This document shows positions 32,744-47,600 of a DNA stretch of 64,000 bases, one piece after another. The DNA is from Setoptus koraiensis (taxonomy: Eukaryota > Arthropoda). The position numbers were made by a program, and so were the translations under genes. Positions within the stretch are counted from its first letter, which is position 1; the number at the start of each line of letters is the position of its first letter. The notes beneath the pieces were generated by a model. The model searched no databases, was not told the DNA's origin, and worked only from the letters and a program-made list of their open reading frames with translations. The stretch spans positions 1,984,001 to 2,048,000 of the forward strand of contig CM106585.1 of assembly GCA_048013815.1 (NCBI GenBank), given 5' to 3'.

Positions 32744-34187
32744 CCATAGACACGGGCGGCAGTGCCACTGACAACTGGACAGGAATACGTAATGGACATT
32801 GGTGTGAGTGTTTGAGAAACAGTTCAGTGGCTATTTGCAGCCGAGTTGAGTCACTAGCGCTCCAAATTGAACAATAGTGATGACGGCGAGCGATTCATTT
32901 CATTGTACAAACGTGTAGAGACAATTTCCTCGGTAGCTTCGTCCGGTTTCGTCCGGCTATCAACTGGCCAATTGCCGTATTTATAGCCGGTACATTGAGA
33001 TATCTGGCGATCTGAATATACCTGATATACCGAAATAGTCAACACAATATTACGTTGAGTAGCGATGCAACGCGACAGCAGCAAATAACACGATAACAAA
33101 TTGAATTGAATGATGCAATTGGTCAATCAGCCAGTCGGTGCGGCCGGTGCAGTGAGTCAGATGTGTATGTCATCATTGTTATCGTTGGTATCATTGCCAC
33201 CATAGCGATGCTATGTAACAATAGAGACACAATGGATTATTTGAGTAGCGCGCACTGGGCAAATATAACAAATATACAATGGGTTATTATTATCATTATT
33301 GTTGTTGATATCATTGTGTTATATGGTTAGTGTTAGGTTAGTTGTAATATGATTGTTGAAAAGATATCTTTGTTGTGTAGAGGCCGGCAATCAACAATAG
33401 TAATCAGCACGCGCTCATTACTGCTGTTGATCAAACGTAAACACAATAGGTGATTAGTGCCACTAACTAAACTAATATAAACTAGCGACTAATGAGCGAC
33501 AACAAAGAATAAATTGAATAACAACACCGAGTTTATAATACTTTGTATGTTTGCATCTCTCTCTCTCTCTCTCTCTCCCTCTCTCTCTCTCTCTCTCATT
33601 CTCTCTGGGCTCCTCTGGCCTCATCTGGCAGCATTTGCGGCCGGACAGCGCTCGTGGCTGGGCAGCGTTTGCGCCAGCTTGCCGGAGCGTGCACAAACGC
33701 TGCCACAAATGGATTTATGGTCGACGTAGATAAAGAAAGCAAAGATTAATAGTGGCCCGGCGAGCATCTTTTGCAAACAAGCCAAAGTGCACTTGTCTTG
33801 GCACAAGGCAAGCAATCTATTATCTCTCACTGTAACGCACGCCAGCCACTGCCAGCCACTGCCTGCCACTACTAGCGACTACTGGCGACTTCTGGCCGGG
33901 GCCGGGGCCCCATTGAGATTGCCAGATACAGTGTGACTACTTATACTAGTTAGTGGATGGCGAGAGACGGCCCAAAATAGATATCGCCAGTGAGTGTAGT
34001 CACCATTTCTAGCCCTTCGTACAAGTATTAGTGTTAGTATTAGTATAAGTATTAGTGTTAGCGCTGCAAATGGGGCCAGTACGCACATGCCGGTTGATTA
34101 CATAACCTAACGGTCTGCTACTGATGCACTGATGCCATGCTGATGCTACACTGATGGTATGTGTGCTATATGGCCATGTGATTGTAT

Positions 34188-34330
34188 GGCTATGTGGCTA
34201 TGTGGATATGAGGATATGTGGATATGTGGATATGAGGATATGTGGATATGTGGATATGTGGATATGTGGATACGTGGATACGTGGATACGTGGATATGTG
34301 GATATGTGGCTATTGGGGTATTTGGGTATG
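34188..34330 (+). repeat. Minisatellite of tggatatg-type units
   Basis: About 18 units of an 8-bp word (tggatatg, variants aggatatg and tggatacg) in blocks. All three forward frames stay open because of the periodicity; not a gene. Confidence 0.9.
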
Positions 34331-37300
34331 TGGGTGTATGGCAGCGCCGTTAGTAGCCGATGAAGCCACCATCAGTGAATATATAATCAATCATCCGGTG
34401 AGCATGATTAACGGGTGTGTGCTCATTGCACCTAAACTTTATATTTTGTGCCAGCCGCTATGTTTGGCACAACCAACAACAACCAACAGACAAACGATTA
34501 TCTGTCTCAATCGGTTGCTCACGAGCGCTCACTTGCACTTGTCGCACCTCGCACACGACTGGCCGTTGATGAAGACGTTAGATATATTAATAATAACTCA
34601 ACTATTTGCGTCGCTTGTCTTTTCTCCATTGTCTTGCATCTCAAGAGTGTGACTTGAATTACTCAATGTAAGAGACACACAAAAATCAATTCTGACCTCA
34701 TTGTTAGTTGTGACCTGGCGCGACACCTTTGCGTCGATCTGGCAACTAGCTACAGATCGATTTGTATGCAGCTACTTCGACTGTCGATACAACTTTCGAC
34801 TCGACCAGCTCGCTAGCTTTACTGGCTCGTATTTACTGGTGCCCGATTGTTTGTTTGCATGGTCGCATGTTGGATAAAAAACAAACACACACAATTCAAT
34901 ATGTCGCTATATTGAACTAGCTACGTTTAGCTGCGTTTTATAGTTGGCCTCTCATGCTCGTCTTATACTTATCGCGTACTTATCGTTTAGTTAGTCATAG
35001 TTAGTGAGCACTCGAGGCTCCTCAAGAGCAACCTTTCGATCCTTTTCGTCTCATCTCGTCTCGTTTCGTCTCGTTTTCTTTGCTTTCTTTTCTTCCTTTT
35101 CTTCCTTTTCTTCCTTTCGTCTTTCCTTCGTTTGTGTGTGTCTGCTTATGAGAAGCCCAAACAGCCGACGGGGCTCTTAACAATTTATTGTAACAACAAC
35201 CAATATATTTGTTGTGTTTGTATCTGTATCGGCAACATATCCAATTCAATGGGGCCACTATATAGAGACAACAGTCACTTATTGGGCATTCGCCAGCATT
35301 CATTGGGACCGAAATTGATGTCTTCTTTGGCCCTCTTCGGCTGGAATCGTTGCATCCAATTCCCATATCCCACCGTTGTCTTGCCTTTGTGTGTCTGCAT
35401 TCTGTTTTCGTTCGCTCTCCATCGGTCTTCATCGATTTCTATCGATTTCTATCGGGTTCCATCGGGTTCCATCGGGTTCCATCGGGTTCCGTCGGGTTCC
35501 ATCGGGTTCCATCGAGCTCCATCGGATTGCAGGCACTGGGTTCCGATGCGATGGGTTACATTACTTATGGGTGGTGCTGTTGTCGCTGGAGTGCGAGTTT
35601 GAGTTGAAATTGAAATTGCAATTCAAGTTGGATTCTCTTTTTTGTTTCTTGCCGTTCCTTTTATTTCGTTTCATCAGGGCCAATGTGGGGCCAAGGCGAG
35701 TCCAATGCCAATCCAATGTGGGGGCCACATGTGGCCCTTGCCAGAGTTAGAGTTGAGTTGACTGGATCAATTGAAACTCACTACAGGTTATTACTACTAA
35801 AAGTAGTGCTAGTGCAATGTAGCGGAAGAAGCAACAACATTAATGAGATGTGTGCTTGAGTGTCACCACGTGCCATATGATGGGGGCGTCTTGAGAATGA
35901 ATGAACGCTGACACGAACGAGAATGCCGACTAACTGTAATCATTGGCACCTGAACTGACATGGTTGCGTTCATCTGCTCGTGACATATCTTTTTATTATT
36001 ATTGGCGGCCATACTATGGGGCCATGTCACTTTACCAGAAATGTCGCTGCAACAGCCAAGTCACAGCATCGACAATGTCGCTGCACCGGCAATGTCAGTG
36101 AGACGAGTTGACACTTGATGACATTGGAGCAGAATAACTTAGATGACTAAAGCAAATGACTAAATGACTGTCATCACTAGATCAGCCAGAACAAAATCAC
36201 TCAGCTGTATGATTGGCTTCTCTCCGCTGCTTTATCCGCTATCGAGCTGCTATCACTGCTGTCATCGCACCAGTTTGTTGTATCAATTTAGCTCCATTAC
36301 CAGTCAATATCCAATCAGTCCGTTGCCACCGGCTGAGCCATTACAATATTGCGCATAATTAGTCAATTTTCACCATGAGTTTCCAGCTCAACATTTCCAA
36401 TCGACGTTTCTATCAGCTCCTCCTATCGCTGGCAAGCAAAAATAATCTGCTAATCGGTAATGTGCTGATTAAGTGGCTTCGAATCACAATTTTGAATGAC
36501 AATTTTTGTCAAAAGTATGCATTAATTATGCAACATGCATGCACAATTACAGAGTAACAGAGTTAAGGTAACAATTGACAGAGATACAAATTTGCATACA
36601 CACAAGATATTGTTGTTGTAATTTGGTTGGCAGCTCGTGCTGATCAATCAATTGATCGCTCGCGTGACTGTCAATGCGCTGAGATTGTGTCTCGAGACTG
36701 AGCTCTATCTAGTTGGTTATTCACAAGTTTATCCGAGGTCATTGCAAATTGAACATTCTCCAATTGTAGATTCAGTCCACATCTAAACTTGATTTTCCTT
36801 TCCATGCAACACGATTGTTTCTCAAGTGTCTCATTGTTATCTATTGCTACAACATTATATCAGCCAGTGAATTGCGTCATTTGTCAGTGCCAACTTGAGT
36901 TAATTAGTGGCAACTAGACGACGTTAGCTTGCCAGATTCAACACAAATGCCACAAATGCACTTCAGTGCACTAAAGGGCCTTTAGTAAAGGCAGGCTTGG
37001 CGTTTCGGCCAACATAACCCGTGTCATGCCGATATTAGTGAGTTGAGCTTGTGTAATATATTGATAATGCTTCTTATAGCAGCCCCGAGAAAAAGAGCAA
37101 AATCGTACCGGGTGAACCCATTTGGCATGCACCGGCCCAAAGCCAATTTTAAATAATATATATGCTATAAAGTTTGAGCTTGGGCCAGAGCTGCAGTTGA
37201 CCTGCTTCATGTAACATAAACAAAAAACAACATAAAAACGTTGGGCCAGATTAAAGATACAAGGTGAAATGATAAAATGCTACATGTAAAATGTATAGTG

Positions 37301-39839
37301 ATATAAAAAAAAAGATGAAATGTTGAAATGGCAACAACGACAACAACACCACTGACATTTGTAAAGTGTCGTGTGAATAGACTCAGTTGTCAGCGGCTTA
37401 TTTATCAATGTTTATCAATGTTGACACATTGCGTGATTCGTTTATTACAGCCACTTTGGGCTTGTAACACATTGGGCACATTGGACAAACACAGGTCAAG
37501 TGTGGGATGTGATATCAACAAAATCGGAATTGACATTCTCGGAGTATTCATCTATAAATACTTTGACAAGTCGCTCACAATGTTAAATGTCACATTTGCA
37601 ATAATACAGTTAGTTACATTGGTGCGAGCAGTAAATAAGTGATAATACTAGGTGTGTGTCTGACAATAGAGAGATTACCACAAGTAGCGCCACTCACATC
37701 ATGAGTCGAATTGGCATGTGTCTACCTGTGTCAATGTTTGTCCTGTAATATGTTTCTTTTCGGCTCAAATATCGAGTTGACACCTTCAAGAGTGCAAGAT
37801 TGACGATGGCCGAACGCCATCCATCAACCGGTGACCTGTGCTGCCGAAAGAGAAGAATTTGTTGTGAATTATTTCTGAGGATAAAGTTTGTCAGGGGCCA
37901 GTGACCCACTCAAACGATTGGCCTCCATCTATCTATTGATGGTCACTGTGGAGGGAGCGTGCCACTGTTGCCACTGGTGTCATAAGTGGTGCCCAACGAT
38001 AATGACAGTTGATTGCATTCTCTCTCTCTCTCTTAAGCCTCTCACAACAGTTATGCAACTGACCCATCCAACTGTCGGCACACAGTGAGTAACAGTATGC
38101 ACCAAAACATGCCCAGCTTAACAACATCAACAGCAACAGCCACTAATAATAATAGTAATGATAATAATGATGATAATAAGTGATTATGCATTAGAGGTAC
38201 GTGGCGCAAGCCAACGTTAATTTGCTATTCGTGCTACGCAAGCACACACACACACACACACACAAATGATGATCTAGGCATACGATATAGCTAAAGTGAA
38301 AAGAATAGCGAGAATCAATAAATAAATCACTACAGAACAGAATAAGCACGTGTGGGTATGTGGTTGTGCTAGACAGTGAATAGAGAACGTGTTCGCAGTC
38401 GATCTGGTCTCAATTTGGCTCAATTTGGGTCACTCTGGTCAACGGGTGGCACTGGCGTGAGCCGTGTGCCAATCTCACAGTGGGCGAGATTGGGGCCGGT
38501 AGCCAATCCAATCCAATCGGCTACGATCCGGTTTGGTTTGGTCTGGTCTGATATGGCGCTGGCCGGTGCTCAAGTGAAATCATTCAACTCCAACCTTGGT
38601 CCGGCAGCCTAACAAGCTGACCAAAATAATAAGAGTAGAGCAAATAAAGCAAATCGATCTCTATATAAACAAATCGCTTTTGCTCACTTGCGCCAATATG
38701 GCTTCTATGGTGCAAACGTTAATCAGTGCTATTAGTCAGGGGTAATGTAAGAATAAAAAATAATCTCACGGCTAGCCGGCGACTGACCAGCGCCACCGAT
38801 TGTCACAGCGACGTGGTCAAGTGTGTGCCGACATACCAAACAAGCGATTTATTTATGGTAAAACAGTTTGCGAGAGAGCGCGAGAGAGCAAGCGAGAGAG
38901 ACGGCGAGAGAGACGGCGAGAGAGACGGCGAACGAGACAGCGATAGGGAGCGAGAGAAAAGAATTTGCCAAGAATGATGATGTCAAAGCGATCAGACTGT
39001 AAACACACGTATAATGCACGTATTATCGTGCAATCCACAATATAGAGCATCCACAAAGAGGCTCCTTCTTTTACATTGCACACTGCTGATAATGCATTGT
39101 CGTTGAACCGCAAAATAAAAAGAATGCACCCAAACGAACGGGGCCCAGCTAATGGATGGCGGCAACACATCGGCGGGCCCCAGTTGGGGCCCCGCGAGCG
39201 AGCGGCCAGCAGCAAGCGAAGCTACAAGAGCACAGATAGACGTTGTGTGCCAGTGGCGATAATAGATGTTTGCAAGTGTTGTTAGCGAGCAAGAAAGGGA
39301 CACACTAACAATAACAAATAAAAAAGAAGCAGCATCCCTACTTGATGCCGGCACCCGCCAGCCACCTAGCGAGCGACCGGAAATGGGGCCCAAATCTAAT
39401 TTTGTGTGCGTGTGTGTGTGTGTGTGTGCGTGTGAGTGTGTGTGTGTTTATGTGTGTGTTTATGTGTGTGTTTATGCGTGTGTGACTTGAATCAACATAA
39501 ACAATTATTTGTACTTATTACATGTGGATCTGGCCGTGCTTGCCAGTGCTCGACCAAAAGGGGCCAGCAACAACAAGCGACAGCAAGCAACGGCAAGCAA
39601 CAGCAAGCTGCAGCAAGCAACAACAAAAGTGCAAACTAGCACCGCCGGTAATGTAAGCAAACGTGACACATAAACTGTCTGTTATCATGGCAAGCTAGCT
39701 GAGCACGACGAACAGACACAGTTGCGTAACAGAGTGACCGGTCAGAGAGATGATTTTGTGTTGCTCAAAAAATAAATAAGTGATACAGTGTTTGCTATCT
39801 GGCTCGATATTGCGACGCCGGCACCCAAGCATGCACACT
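34331..39839. other. Gene desert (34.3-39.8 kb)
   Basis: No gene supported. Contains cttcctttt-type repeats at 35083-35125, an array of 10-bp units (atcgggttcc) at 35429-35522, a gagagagacggc run at 38875-38945 and GT-rich tracts at 39402-39482. Open frames here are repeat-driven or featureless. Confidence 0.6.
35429..35522 (+). repeat. 10-bp minisatellite (atcgggttcc)
   Basis: About six exact or near-exact units preceded by related atcgatttct units. Confidence 0.9.
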
Positions 39840-42800
39840 ACCAACACTGGGCCCCACATCGGGCCTCACGTTGGGCCTCGCGTTGGGCCTCGCGTTGGGC
39901 CTCGCGTTGGGCCAAAGGTGAGAGGCGCGCCATGTAATTTATGGGCACAAGCTGGCCGGTGAGACCTAGACACCGATAGCACCTACAGTACATATTAAGC
40001 AACGGTACAGCGGACACCGAGCCGGCAATTGGTGTCCGTCTACCATTTATTTGTATGGCTACTATTACTATCCATGGTAGTGCGCGGTTCATTATTCCGG
40101 TTGATCCGGCATTTGGCTAGTTGTTTTCCAGTTGAGAGGAGCAATCGCGCCACCGGCCACAACTTCATCTTTGTGAGAGTCGCTACTCGATTTAAACTGA
40201 CAACGAACCGATTTAAACTTGAATCTCGATCGCGCGCGAGCCTTGCGCTGTTCGACAGCCGAATCGAAGAGCGCCGCTGACCAAATGATATATGGTCACC
40301 GGTGTGTATAAATCGGTAAATGTAACGCCCCGTGTGATGCAGTTATTTGCAGTTGTTTGTTGTTATTTCGTGTAACTGGTGACAACACTGGCCAACACGA
40401 GCCACATTTGTTGGCTGCGAACGGCCATCGAGCCACCGAGACCGTTCTCTAATGACACAGTCCGACGCTGATGATTGTGTGATATTTGTGATATTTGTGT
40501 CCTCTAAACTGCAAACTCTAAATATAAATACCTACTTGAGACTCAACACTGGCCATGGCCACATCGGCGCGCATTATCGGCCCTTTTCAATTTGTCTCAA
40601 CTTGTCTCTATGTACTATTGTTGTCTAATAACCTTGTATTTGTTTTGCCACACACACAATTGCCGGCTGGCTTCAATGCAAACAACAGCTCTCAATTACT
40701 CTCTAATAGAGAGTCTCTATACGCGGGCTTATATTACAATTGCAACTCGTTGGGCCTCCCTCTCTCGATCCGAATTGACGCCTCTATCCACAAGTTTGCG
40801 TTCACGAGTGAGAATAAATCCACTCGTGCCGACATAATCCCAATGTACGCAATGTTGCAGTTCGCTTTGCTATTTTAGTTAAACTATTTTTCGCTTCTAA
40901 CTCAACTTGTTCCTCAGCTTGCTCGGCTGGCCGCTCACACTTTTTGCTTACAAAGGAGGCCCAACAACGGACCAGTCACTTGGCGCCAATCAACAGCGCT
41001 CACCGACTGGCGACTTGTCAGTGACAAACTGCACTACCGGTGAGTCACCAGCGACAATTGCCAGCACCAACGACAATTGCCAGCACCAGCGACAGTTGCC
41101 AGCACCAGCGACAGTTGCCAGCACCAACGACAACCCAATCGATTTCCTCTCTCTAATAGAGAGTCTGTATCCCCCGCCCGATCTGTATGGTAATAGAGTG
41201 ATTGTGTGATTACAAATAATTTCTTCCTCTCTCCTGTTTCCGGCATACGATTGTTTCATCGAGCTGCTCGTGCGGCATTACATCGAGTCCAATCTATCAA
41301 TAATGCTGGCGCTGTTTGTTGACGACAGGCGTTGATGTATACGACGTCGATAATATTACGCATATCGTCTGGCTTTTCGTTGATTCGTCATGTTTCGTCC
41401 AATCAGCTAACAAGCGGCCCCATTCATTGGGGCCTCCATATAGGGTCTGCATGCGACACACTCATACAAACATGGCCGATATACTTAGTAAGAACACAGT
41501 TGTCTATATGTGGTGGTGGTGCCCAATTGTCTCAATTTATAGTGCTTGACAAATTCGGCCGACTCGTTTCGTCTTATAACGCTGGCTTATAATGCTGGCA
41601 ATGCAATATTTCAATGACAATGCAAGCCGACTGAGCGAGCGTTGAAATAAATATATTATAAACATGACTCTTGTTGGCACAATAATTATCTATTGATCAT
41701 CAATGACAGCATGCCCATTTCCATCACTTGCACTGACCGTGCCAAGCGAGTCGCCAACAGACTCTGTTGAACAGAGAGAAAGAGAGAGATTATTTCCATC
41801 AATGGGGGCCGCTCATCTGCCGATATAAATAGCCGCTAAGATAGAGCCAGCCACACAGCTGCTGAGAGAGGATAATTAGAGGGCCGTTTTGTGTTGCGTT
41901 GTGCTGTGTTGTTTTGGCCGCTTGTTGGGTCTCACACACAAACCGTGATAGAGCCAGATAACAGGTTTGCTGTTTTGGTGCCACCGTGGGCCAAAAGAGA
42001 TTTTGCCAAGATTTGCCGCCGAGCCCATGATACCAACCAACTATCCGATTCATAACGGCTGCTGGCTCGACGACAAGCAGCCCCTTGCTCGACCTTTGCA
42101 AGCTGCCCAAGCTGCCAACGAATCGCACAATAAATATCGGCTCCAAATGGATGATTATGGATTCATTGGTTTTATTATCCGGCTCCAACCAAATAACATA
42201 ACGCTGGCCATGGCTTGCGTTTGAGTCGAGTATTTGAGGGTTGGCCGGCCGGCCGGCTGGCTGGTAGGCTGGTAAGCCGAGCTAGACTGGCACTAATGAC
42301 ATTTACACATAGCCATTTTGGTGTTGGACATTATTGGATTAGTTGCATTGTTCATCCATGCGATTCACATTGTGCGCCATTCTCTTTGCGGGCCTCAAAG
42401 AGAATGGCCCAATTTGCTGGCGGAATTCATCTTTTTCGGTGCTCATGCCACTGGCATTGTCGCTGGCTATCGCTGTGCAACGAGCCGACAAGCCGGCCCA
42501 TTTTCAAGCCATGCTTTTCATGATGTGATTTGCTGCTGCTGCTGCCTCTTTGATCAATCTCTGGCCTGATTATTATGATATGATGATGGCATCGCCAGTG
42601 ACAAGCGCCCACACAGACACACACGCCGAGACCGAGCCAACGAGCGAGAGACAGTCGCAACATTTGCAACGTTTGTATTGTGGCCAGATTTGGCCACTGG
42701 TCAGTCGGTTGGCCCTCTAATCAAATCCAGCCAGAGATATTATTAGATGTGGGCATGTGTGTGTGTGTGTGTGTGTGCGCCCCGTTGTGTCATCTTCATT

Positions 42801-44635
42801 GTCGTTTGTGTCGATCATGGCCGACCAACCAGCAGCCACCGCTAACAGCGACCATCAAATGCATGGCTGATCATGCTATCATCGCCACTAAATGCCGCCC
42901 AATGCTTCAATGCGAGGCCCCACTGCATCGTGAGGCCAAATTTTATCGCGCCCACCAGACTCTGGATATCCATGGGCATCTCTACACCAGAGATAGGGAA
43001 CCGATTCGATGAGCGTAGAAAGATGCCAAATTGAACTCATTGAATTAGTTGCTTGGTCGCTAGGCCCGCAACTACAGAGTTTGTTACACAGTACCAAGCA
43101 TGCATCTCGCAACCAACTGACCAGTCACTGAGCAACCTGGTGCATGCACCAAGAATATGCAAGAATATTGCCATTGCTTGCCTGACATTTGCCAGGCCCC
43201 AATTGTCACCTGGCGGCCGGAAAGAATCTCATCATTTCATATGCGCGCATTTTCTGTTCCTCAAGGACTGAAACCTAAACTGAGGCCCAAACTGCGACCT
43301 AAATTGAGACCTAAACTGAGGCCCAAACTGGGGCTTACACTGAGGCGCAAATTGGCCAGGCTGCCAAGATGAGCCAGTTGGCCAGTGAGTGAAATGTGCG
43401 AAAAGATGTGCAAAAATGCCTGATACGGGGCCCAGTGGCACGTGATGCCAATGTCGATCCTTGGCTTGTGTCTATAGCAAATGTTGGGCATAGCGAATTG
43501 GCATTCTTCTCACAATATTATAATACCGTGATACTCACTCGTCGCTCGGTTGGCTTGCATTTCTGGTCGGCTTCACGAGCCGTGCAGTGGCAAGATTAAA
43601 TTATTCATGCAACAAGCCAACAATGCACTGTGTCTGGCTCGTCAGCCAATATCAGCTCGATATATATTTGCGTGCGACAAATTTCAGTGTCTCCAAATGT
43701 CGTTATCACAGCACGAGTCACGAGTGCTATCGTAGATATTCCCAGTGACAGCAACATGGAATAAAACAAAATAAAACAAAACAAAATAAAACAAAACAAA
43801 ACAAAACAAAACAAGATAAAAATGTGTCAGAACATTAATAACAAACGAAATAGTGGAAAAAATTAGGAGGCCAAAAAAGTGAGCCAAAGAGCGACGTGCC
43901 GACACAAATTACGAAGAGGCCAACATTTTAATGGCGCTTACAAGGCGCTTTAAATAACAACAGCAACAACATCATCATTTGCCCACCTAATTAATGTGGT
44001 CGCTCGGTCATTTCGGCTAGGTGGCAATATTAACGCGTCTAGGGTCGCGTGTGTCGTGTTGTTGGCTGGTGTTGGCTGGTGTTGGCTGGTGTTGGCTGGC
44101 AGCTTCGATTGGCATGGTGCTGGCATTGGACTGTGTGGGTGTCATTGGCTAACAATTGCAAGGTGGCCATCGCAAGCTCAATGACATCAATGTCAGAGAG
44201 TACGTGTCAGAGAGGTTGCCAATAACGTGTTGTTGCGTCTGCCAACAATGGAGCAAACACAACAAACTGTTTACATTGTTGTCGTTGATGCGTATTGTTT
44301 GCTTTAGCTTTTTCTATTTCTCTCTGTATTTTATTTTATATGTCTGTGGTTGTGCCATTGTTGTTGTTGTTGTTGCTGCTGCTGTGGTTGTTGGTGATGC
44401 CGTCACAGTAGCTGTGATGTGGGCAGGGGGGGCTCCCCTTACTTAATACACACAAGTGAGGATCGCGCCAAGAACTGGCCCCAGCAGCATCAACTAACTT
44501 CACAAAGAACCTCACAACAGGCAATGCTGCTGTCACACAGTTGCAATGAGGAGCACACATACGGTGGCATTCGGTTGGCATTTGGGGCGAAAAGAGAGAA
44601 AAGAGAGAAAAAAGAAAATAGATAAATTGCCTTGT

Positions 44636-44640
<5 letters not shown>
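39840..44640. other. Gene desert (39.8-44.6 kb)
   Basis: No gene supported. Contains gttgggcctcgc units at 39855-39915, a 19-bp array (gccagcaccagcgacagtt) at 41045-41132, ccggccgg runs at 42242-42268, cctaaactgaggc units at 43266-43350, an AAAAC/AAAAT-rich run at 43760-43818 and gttggctggt units at 44059-44100. Confidence 0.6.
41045..41132 (+). repeat. 19-bp minisatellite
   Basis: About four units of gccagcaccagcgacagtt with A/G variants. The period is not a multiple of 3, so it is not coding. Confidence 0.9.

Positions 44641-44674
<34 letters not shown>
44641..44674 (+). repeat. TG microsatellite
   Basis: Seventeen uninterrupted TG units. Confidence 0.97.
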
Positions 44675-44675
<1 letters not shown>

Positions 44676-47600
44676 CAGTGTAGGTTGCTGCCATTCTGAC
44701 AGCACACACGCACACGCACGCACACACCGACATAACATTGATAAATGCAGTATTGCCATGTGAAGAGCCGAACAAAATAAATGGACTATAAACTGAGATA
44801 GATTAAGTTGAGAGTACAGCTAGCTGGTCGGCGAACGCTCAGCGAACGCTACCATTCTTGGGGCCGCTTTGGTTCTTTTGAGAAGCTCCTCAGTCGGCCT
44901 CGAGAGCCACCAAACCGAATCTTTTCTTTTGTCGAGCCAATTTGGTTTGCGAGCCTGTGAGCGGCGCGCAACTCGCTGGCTGCCAGTGCTCAGCGGGCGC
45001 CATTCGCTAATGACAACGCGCCCATCTCAGCGCGGCTCCCCTTCGCTTGTTCTTGGGCCCCTCTCCGGTTGTTCAATTCTTTGGTTGTTCGGCTCTTCGG
45101 TTGTTCGGTTGTTTGGCTCTTCAAATCTTTGGTTGTTCTGTTAGTCGGTTGTTGCCTATTCCGTTGTTCGGTTCCTCTTGAGAGTGGCCGCACTGGCAGC
45201 TGACGGGCCCTCACAGTGCGGCGGCGTGGTGATATGAGTTGGCCGAGTGGCGAGGCGCGGATATTTTCGAGGCGAGGTGCAATTACTACAACAAGCCAAT
45301 GGTTGTGTGATTATGCCCCCTTGCACCAGCGGCAGCAACAACAACGACAGGCAACCACGGCCAACCAACTAACAGCAGCCATAACAGTGGCCGGTGGCTG
45401 GATATAATTTAATTGCTCTTGTTTCGCAGCCCAAATCATCGAAATGAAGCTAAAAAACTAGCCACTGATCGCGAGCATCGTGAATATCCGATCACGGCAA
45501 CAACTAAACGCTTTCAACTGATTGCATTGGCCGGGCCGGCATCACACAATGAGTTTAGCCGTTGGCCGATGCACACTTCAATCTCATTTATTTCGCATTG
45601 CAACCGCTCACAACTCTATCTGTCCGTCAGAGGCGCCAGTGTGGGCCGGTGTGTTTATTTTGGGCCTCGCTGGGCTTCTCTTATTTGTATTTCTATTAGT
45701 TGTGTGTGTGTGTGTGTTTTATTTGTCTATTTGCGAGGCTGGTTGTGTGTTGTTGCTTGATTGGGGCCCATTGTGAGCGCGTATGACCGCTCGCTATCGG
45801 TTATGTGGTTATGGCGATATTTGTAGCCTGCAAATTGTAGGTATTTGTTGGTTTCTGATTGTTGATTGAGTAGCAATTGAGTGGCGATAGCCAACAACAG
45901 TCATCTCATCAGCGAGCTCATCATTTGGTACGAATTGTTGGCATGTTAACTGCACGGGTCCAGCTTAACTGCACGAGTCCAGCAGTCAGTTGGTAAGGAA
46001 AACTTTTCATGTTACATAGATGGCTTCTAACGGTTTGTGTTGGTGGCGCCATTAGTCAGTTAGCCACTGGGCGAGCCAACAATAGAGTAGAGAATTACGA
46101 TGGTGCTCATGATGCTCATAATGGTTACATCATAGTCTGTGATTCTTGGCGAGACTCATGACTCAAGATAGAGAGCGAGAGAGGGGCATCAATCAAAGGG
46201 CCGTGCAATTTGCTGTGGCGCAATTACATATACACCAGTTGTATATATGCTGGCTGGGTGAGATGCGATAGGCAGCAAGCGTGCATTTGATGCAAGGAAT
46301 TCGTCGATGATTTACGCAACTGACGAGAGAGAGAGAGAGAGAGAGAGAGAGTCGCAATAAGAGAAATGATGCAAGTGCAATTAGTTGGCAGCGGAAAAGA
46401 GCGCGACAAAAAACATGATGCACATTTGGCTCACTGATAGTGGCATTTTTAATTGATATTATTATTGTAATTATAGTTACAATTACACCAACATTAGTGT
46501 TTGCGATAATGATCATGCTGCTGCAACTGTTACAGATATTACAGATTACTGTTGCAGAGCATAGATGAGTGGCGTCATAATGCGCTCACGCTGACGAGCT
46601 GGCTCGATGAGGCCAGTTACGTAAAAATGGTTGTATCTTGTTAGTAGTAATGATGAAGAAAACTTTAATGTGTTTTGGTGCCGTTGTGAGCCACTGGGCC
46701 AAACTAGCGCCACAAAATGGCAATGATGCCACTGGGGCCCATGGTGCCAATGGTGCCAATGGCAAGACAATAACAATAAAGTTTCAAATTTCAAACGGTG
46801 CCCGCATTTGCCTTGGCAACTGGTAACATTTTGCCAACTGTAAAACTGTAAAGTTTTGCAAGTTTGTGCTGCTGTTGTGTGCAATCTGGTCGCTTTGTAA
46901 CGACTGACTAACTGGCCGCGGACATTATTCATAGCCAAGCGTTGGTAGCCGTTTGTGGCTACGAGCGCTATGGCCCGGTGGTGGCCATAAAACACGAGTT
47001 GTAGCCAGCGATGGAGACGATTGTGTTGGGCGGCCCTCGTGGCAGTTGCAGTGGCGCGGGCATTGCGAGCGCTGGCTGTCGGGCCGCTTCGTCGACATTG
47101 CTGAATGCGGTCTGGGCCAAAGCGATTGAGGAGCCAGGGGCCACGAGCCGCGAGCCGCGAGCCGCGAGCCGCGAGCCGCGAGCTAGCCGCAGTTGCCAGT
47201 AGGTGGTAGCCGGGCCCAGATTAATGGAGGCATGCGATCATCATGGTCATCACAACTGTGCAGCCAACGGTCGCTGGCTCGGCAGCCGGACAACAAGCGA
47301 ACACTTTGGCGCCGACTGGCGAGCCGAGCCTAGGCGAGCCCAAAGAAATCATTACCCCTCATATGAGGTCATTATTTTTATCCGATCTCAATGCCAGGTC
47401 TTGCAGTGTCTGCATTCACAAAGGAAACTGGCGCTGCCAACAGCGCCTCTGTTGCATGAAAGCCACACGATGGTTGTTTGTCATCTTCATGGTTGCACGA
47501 TGATGTTGGCGTTGCTGTTATTGTTGGCGCTGCCGCTGATTATCATGATGCTTGGCTAACTCACACATTGTTTGTAGTTGTGGTTTATTTTTGCGTTTGC

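Larger units (their letters stand above)
30537..34160. other. Gene desert (30.5-34.2 kb)
   Basis: No gene supported. Contains three tandem 14-bp units (cactattatgtaat) at 32134-32175, a TTG tract at 32457-32512, a 12-bp-stem hairpin at 32709-32743 and a CT microsatellite at 33558-33605. Composition shifts to more GC and more simple repeats than in 10-28 kb. Confidence 0.6.

Noticed and set aside
34154-34652. Overlapping frames of repeated GYVDM-like residues
   Set aside because: Produced by the 8-bp minisatellite, open in all three frames.
40555-40878. 107-codon frame with good ATG context and hydrophobic start
   Set aside because: No family, overlapping frames equally open, and the region is simple-sequence rich; not enough to call a gene.
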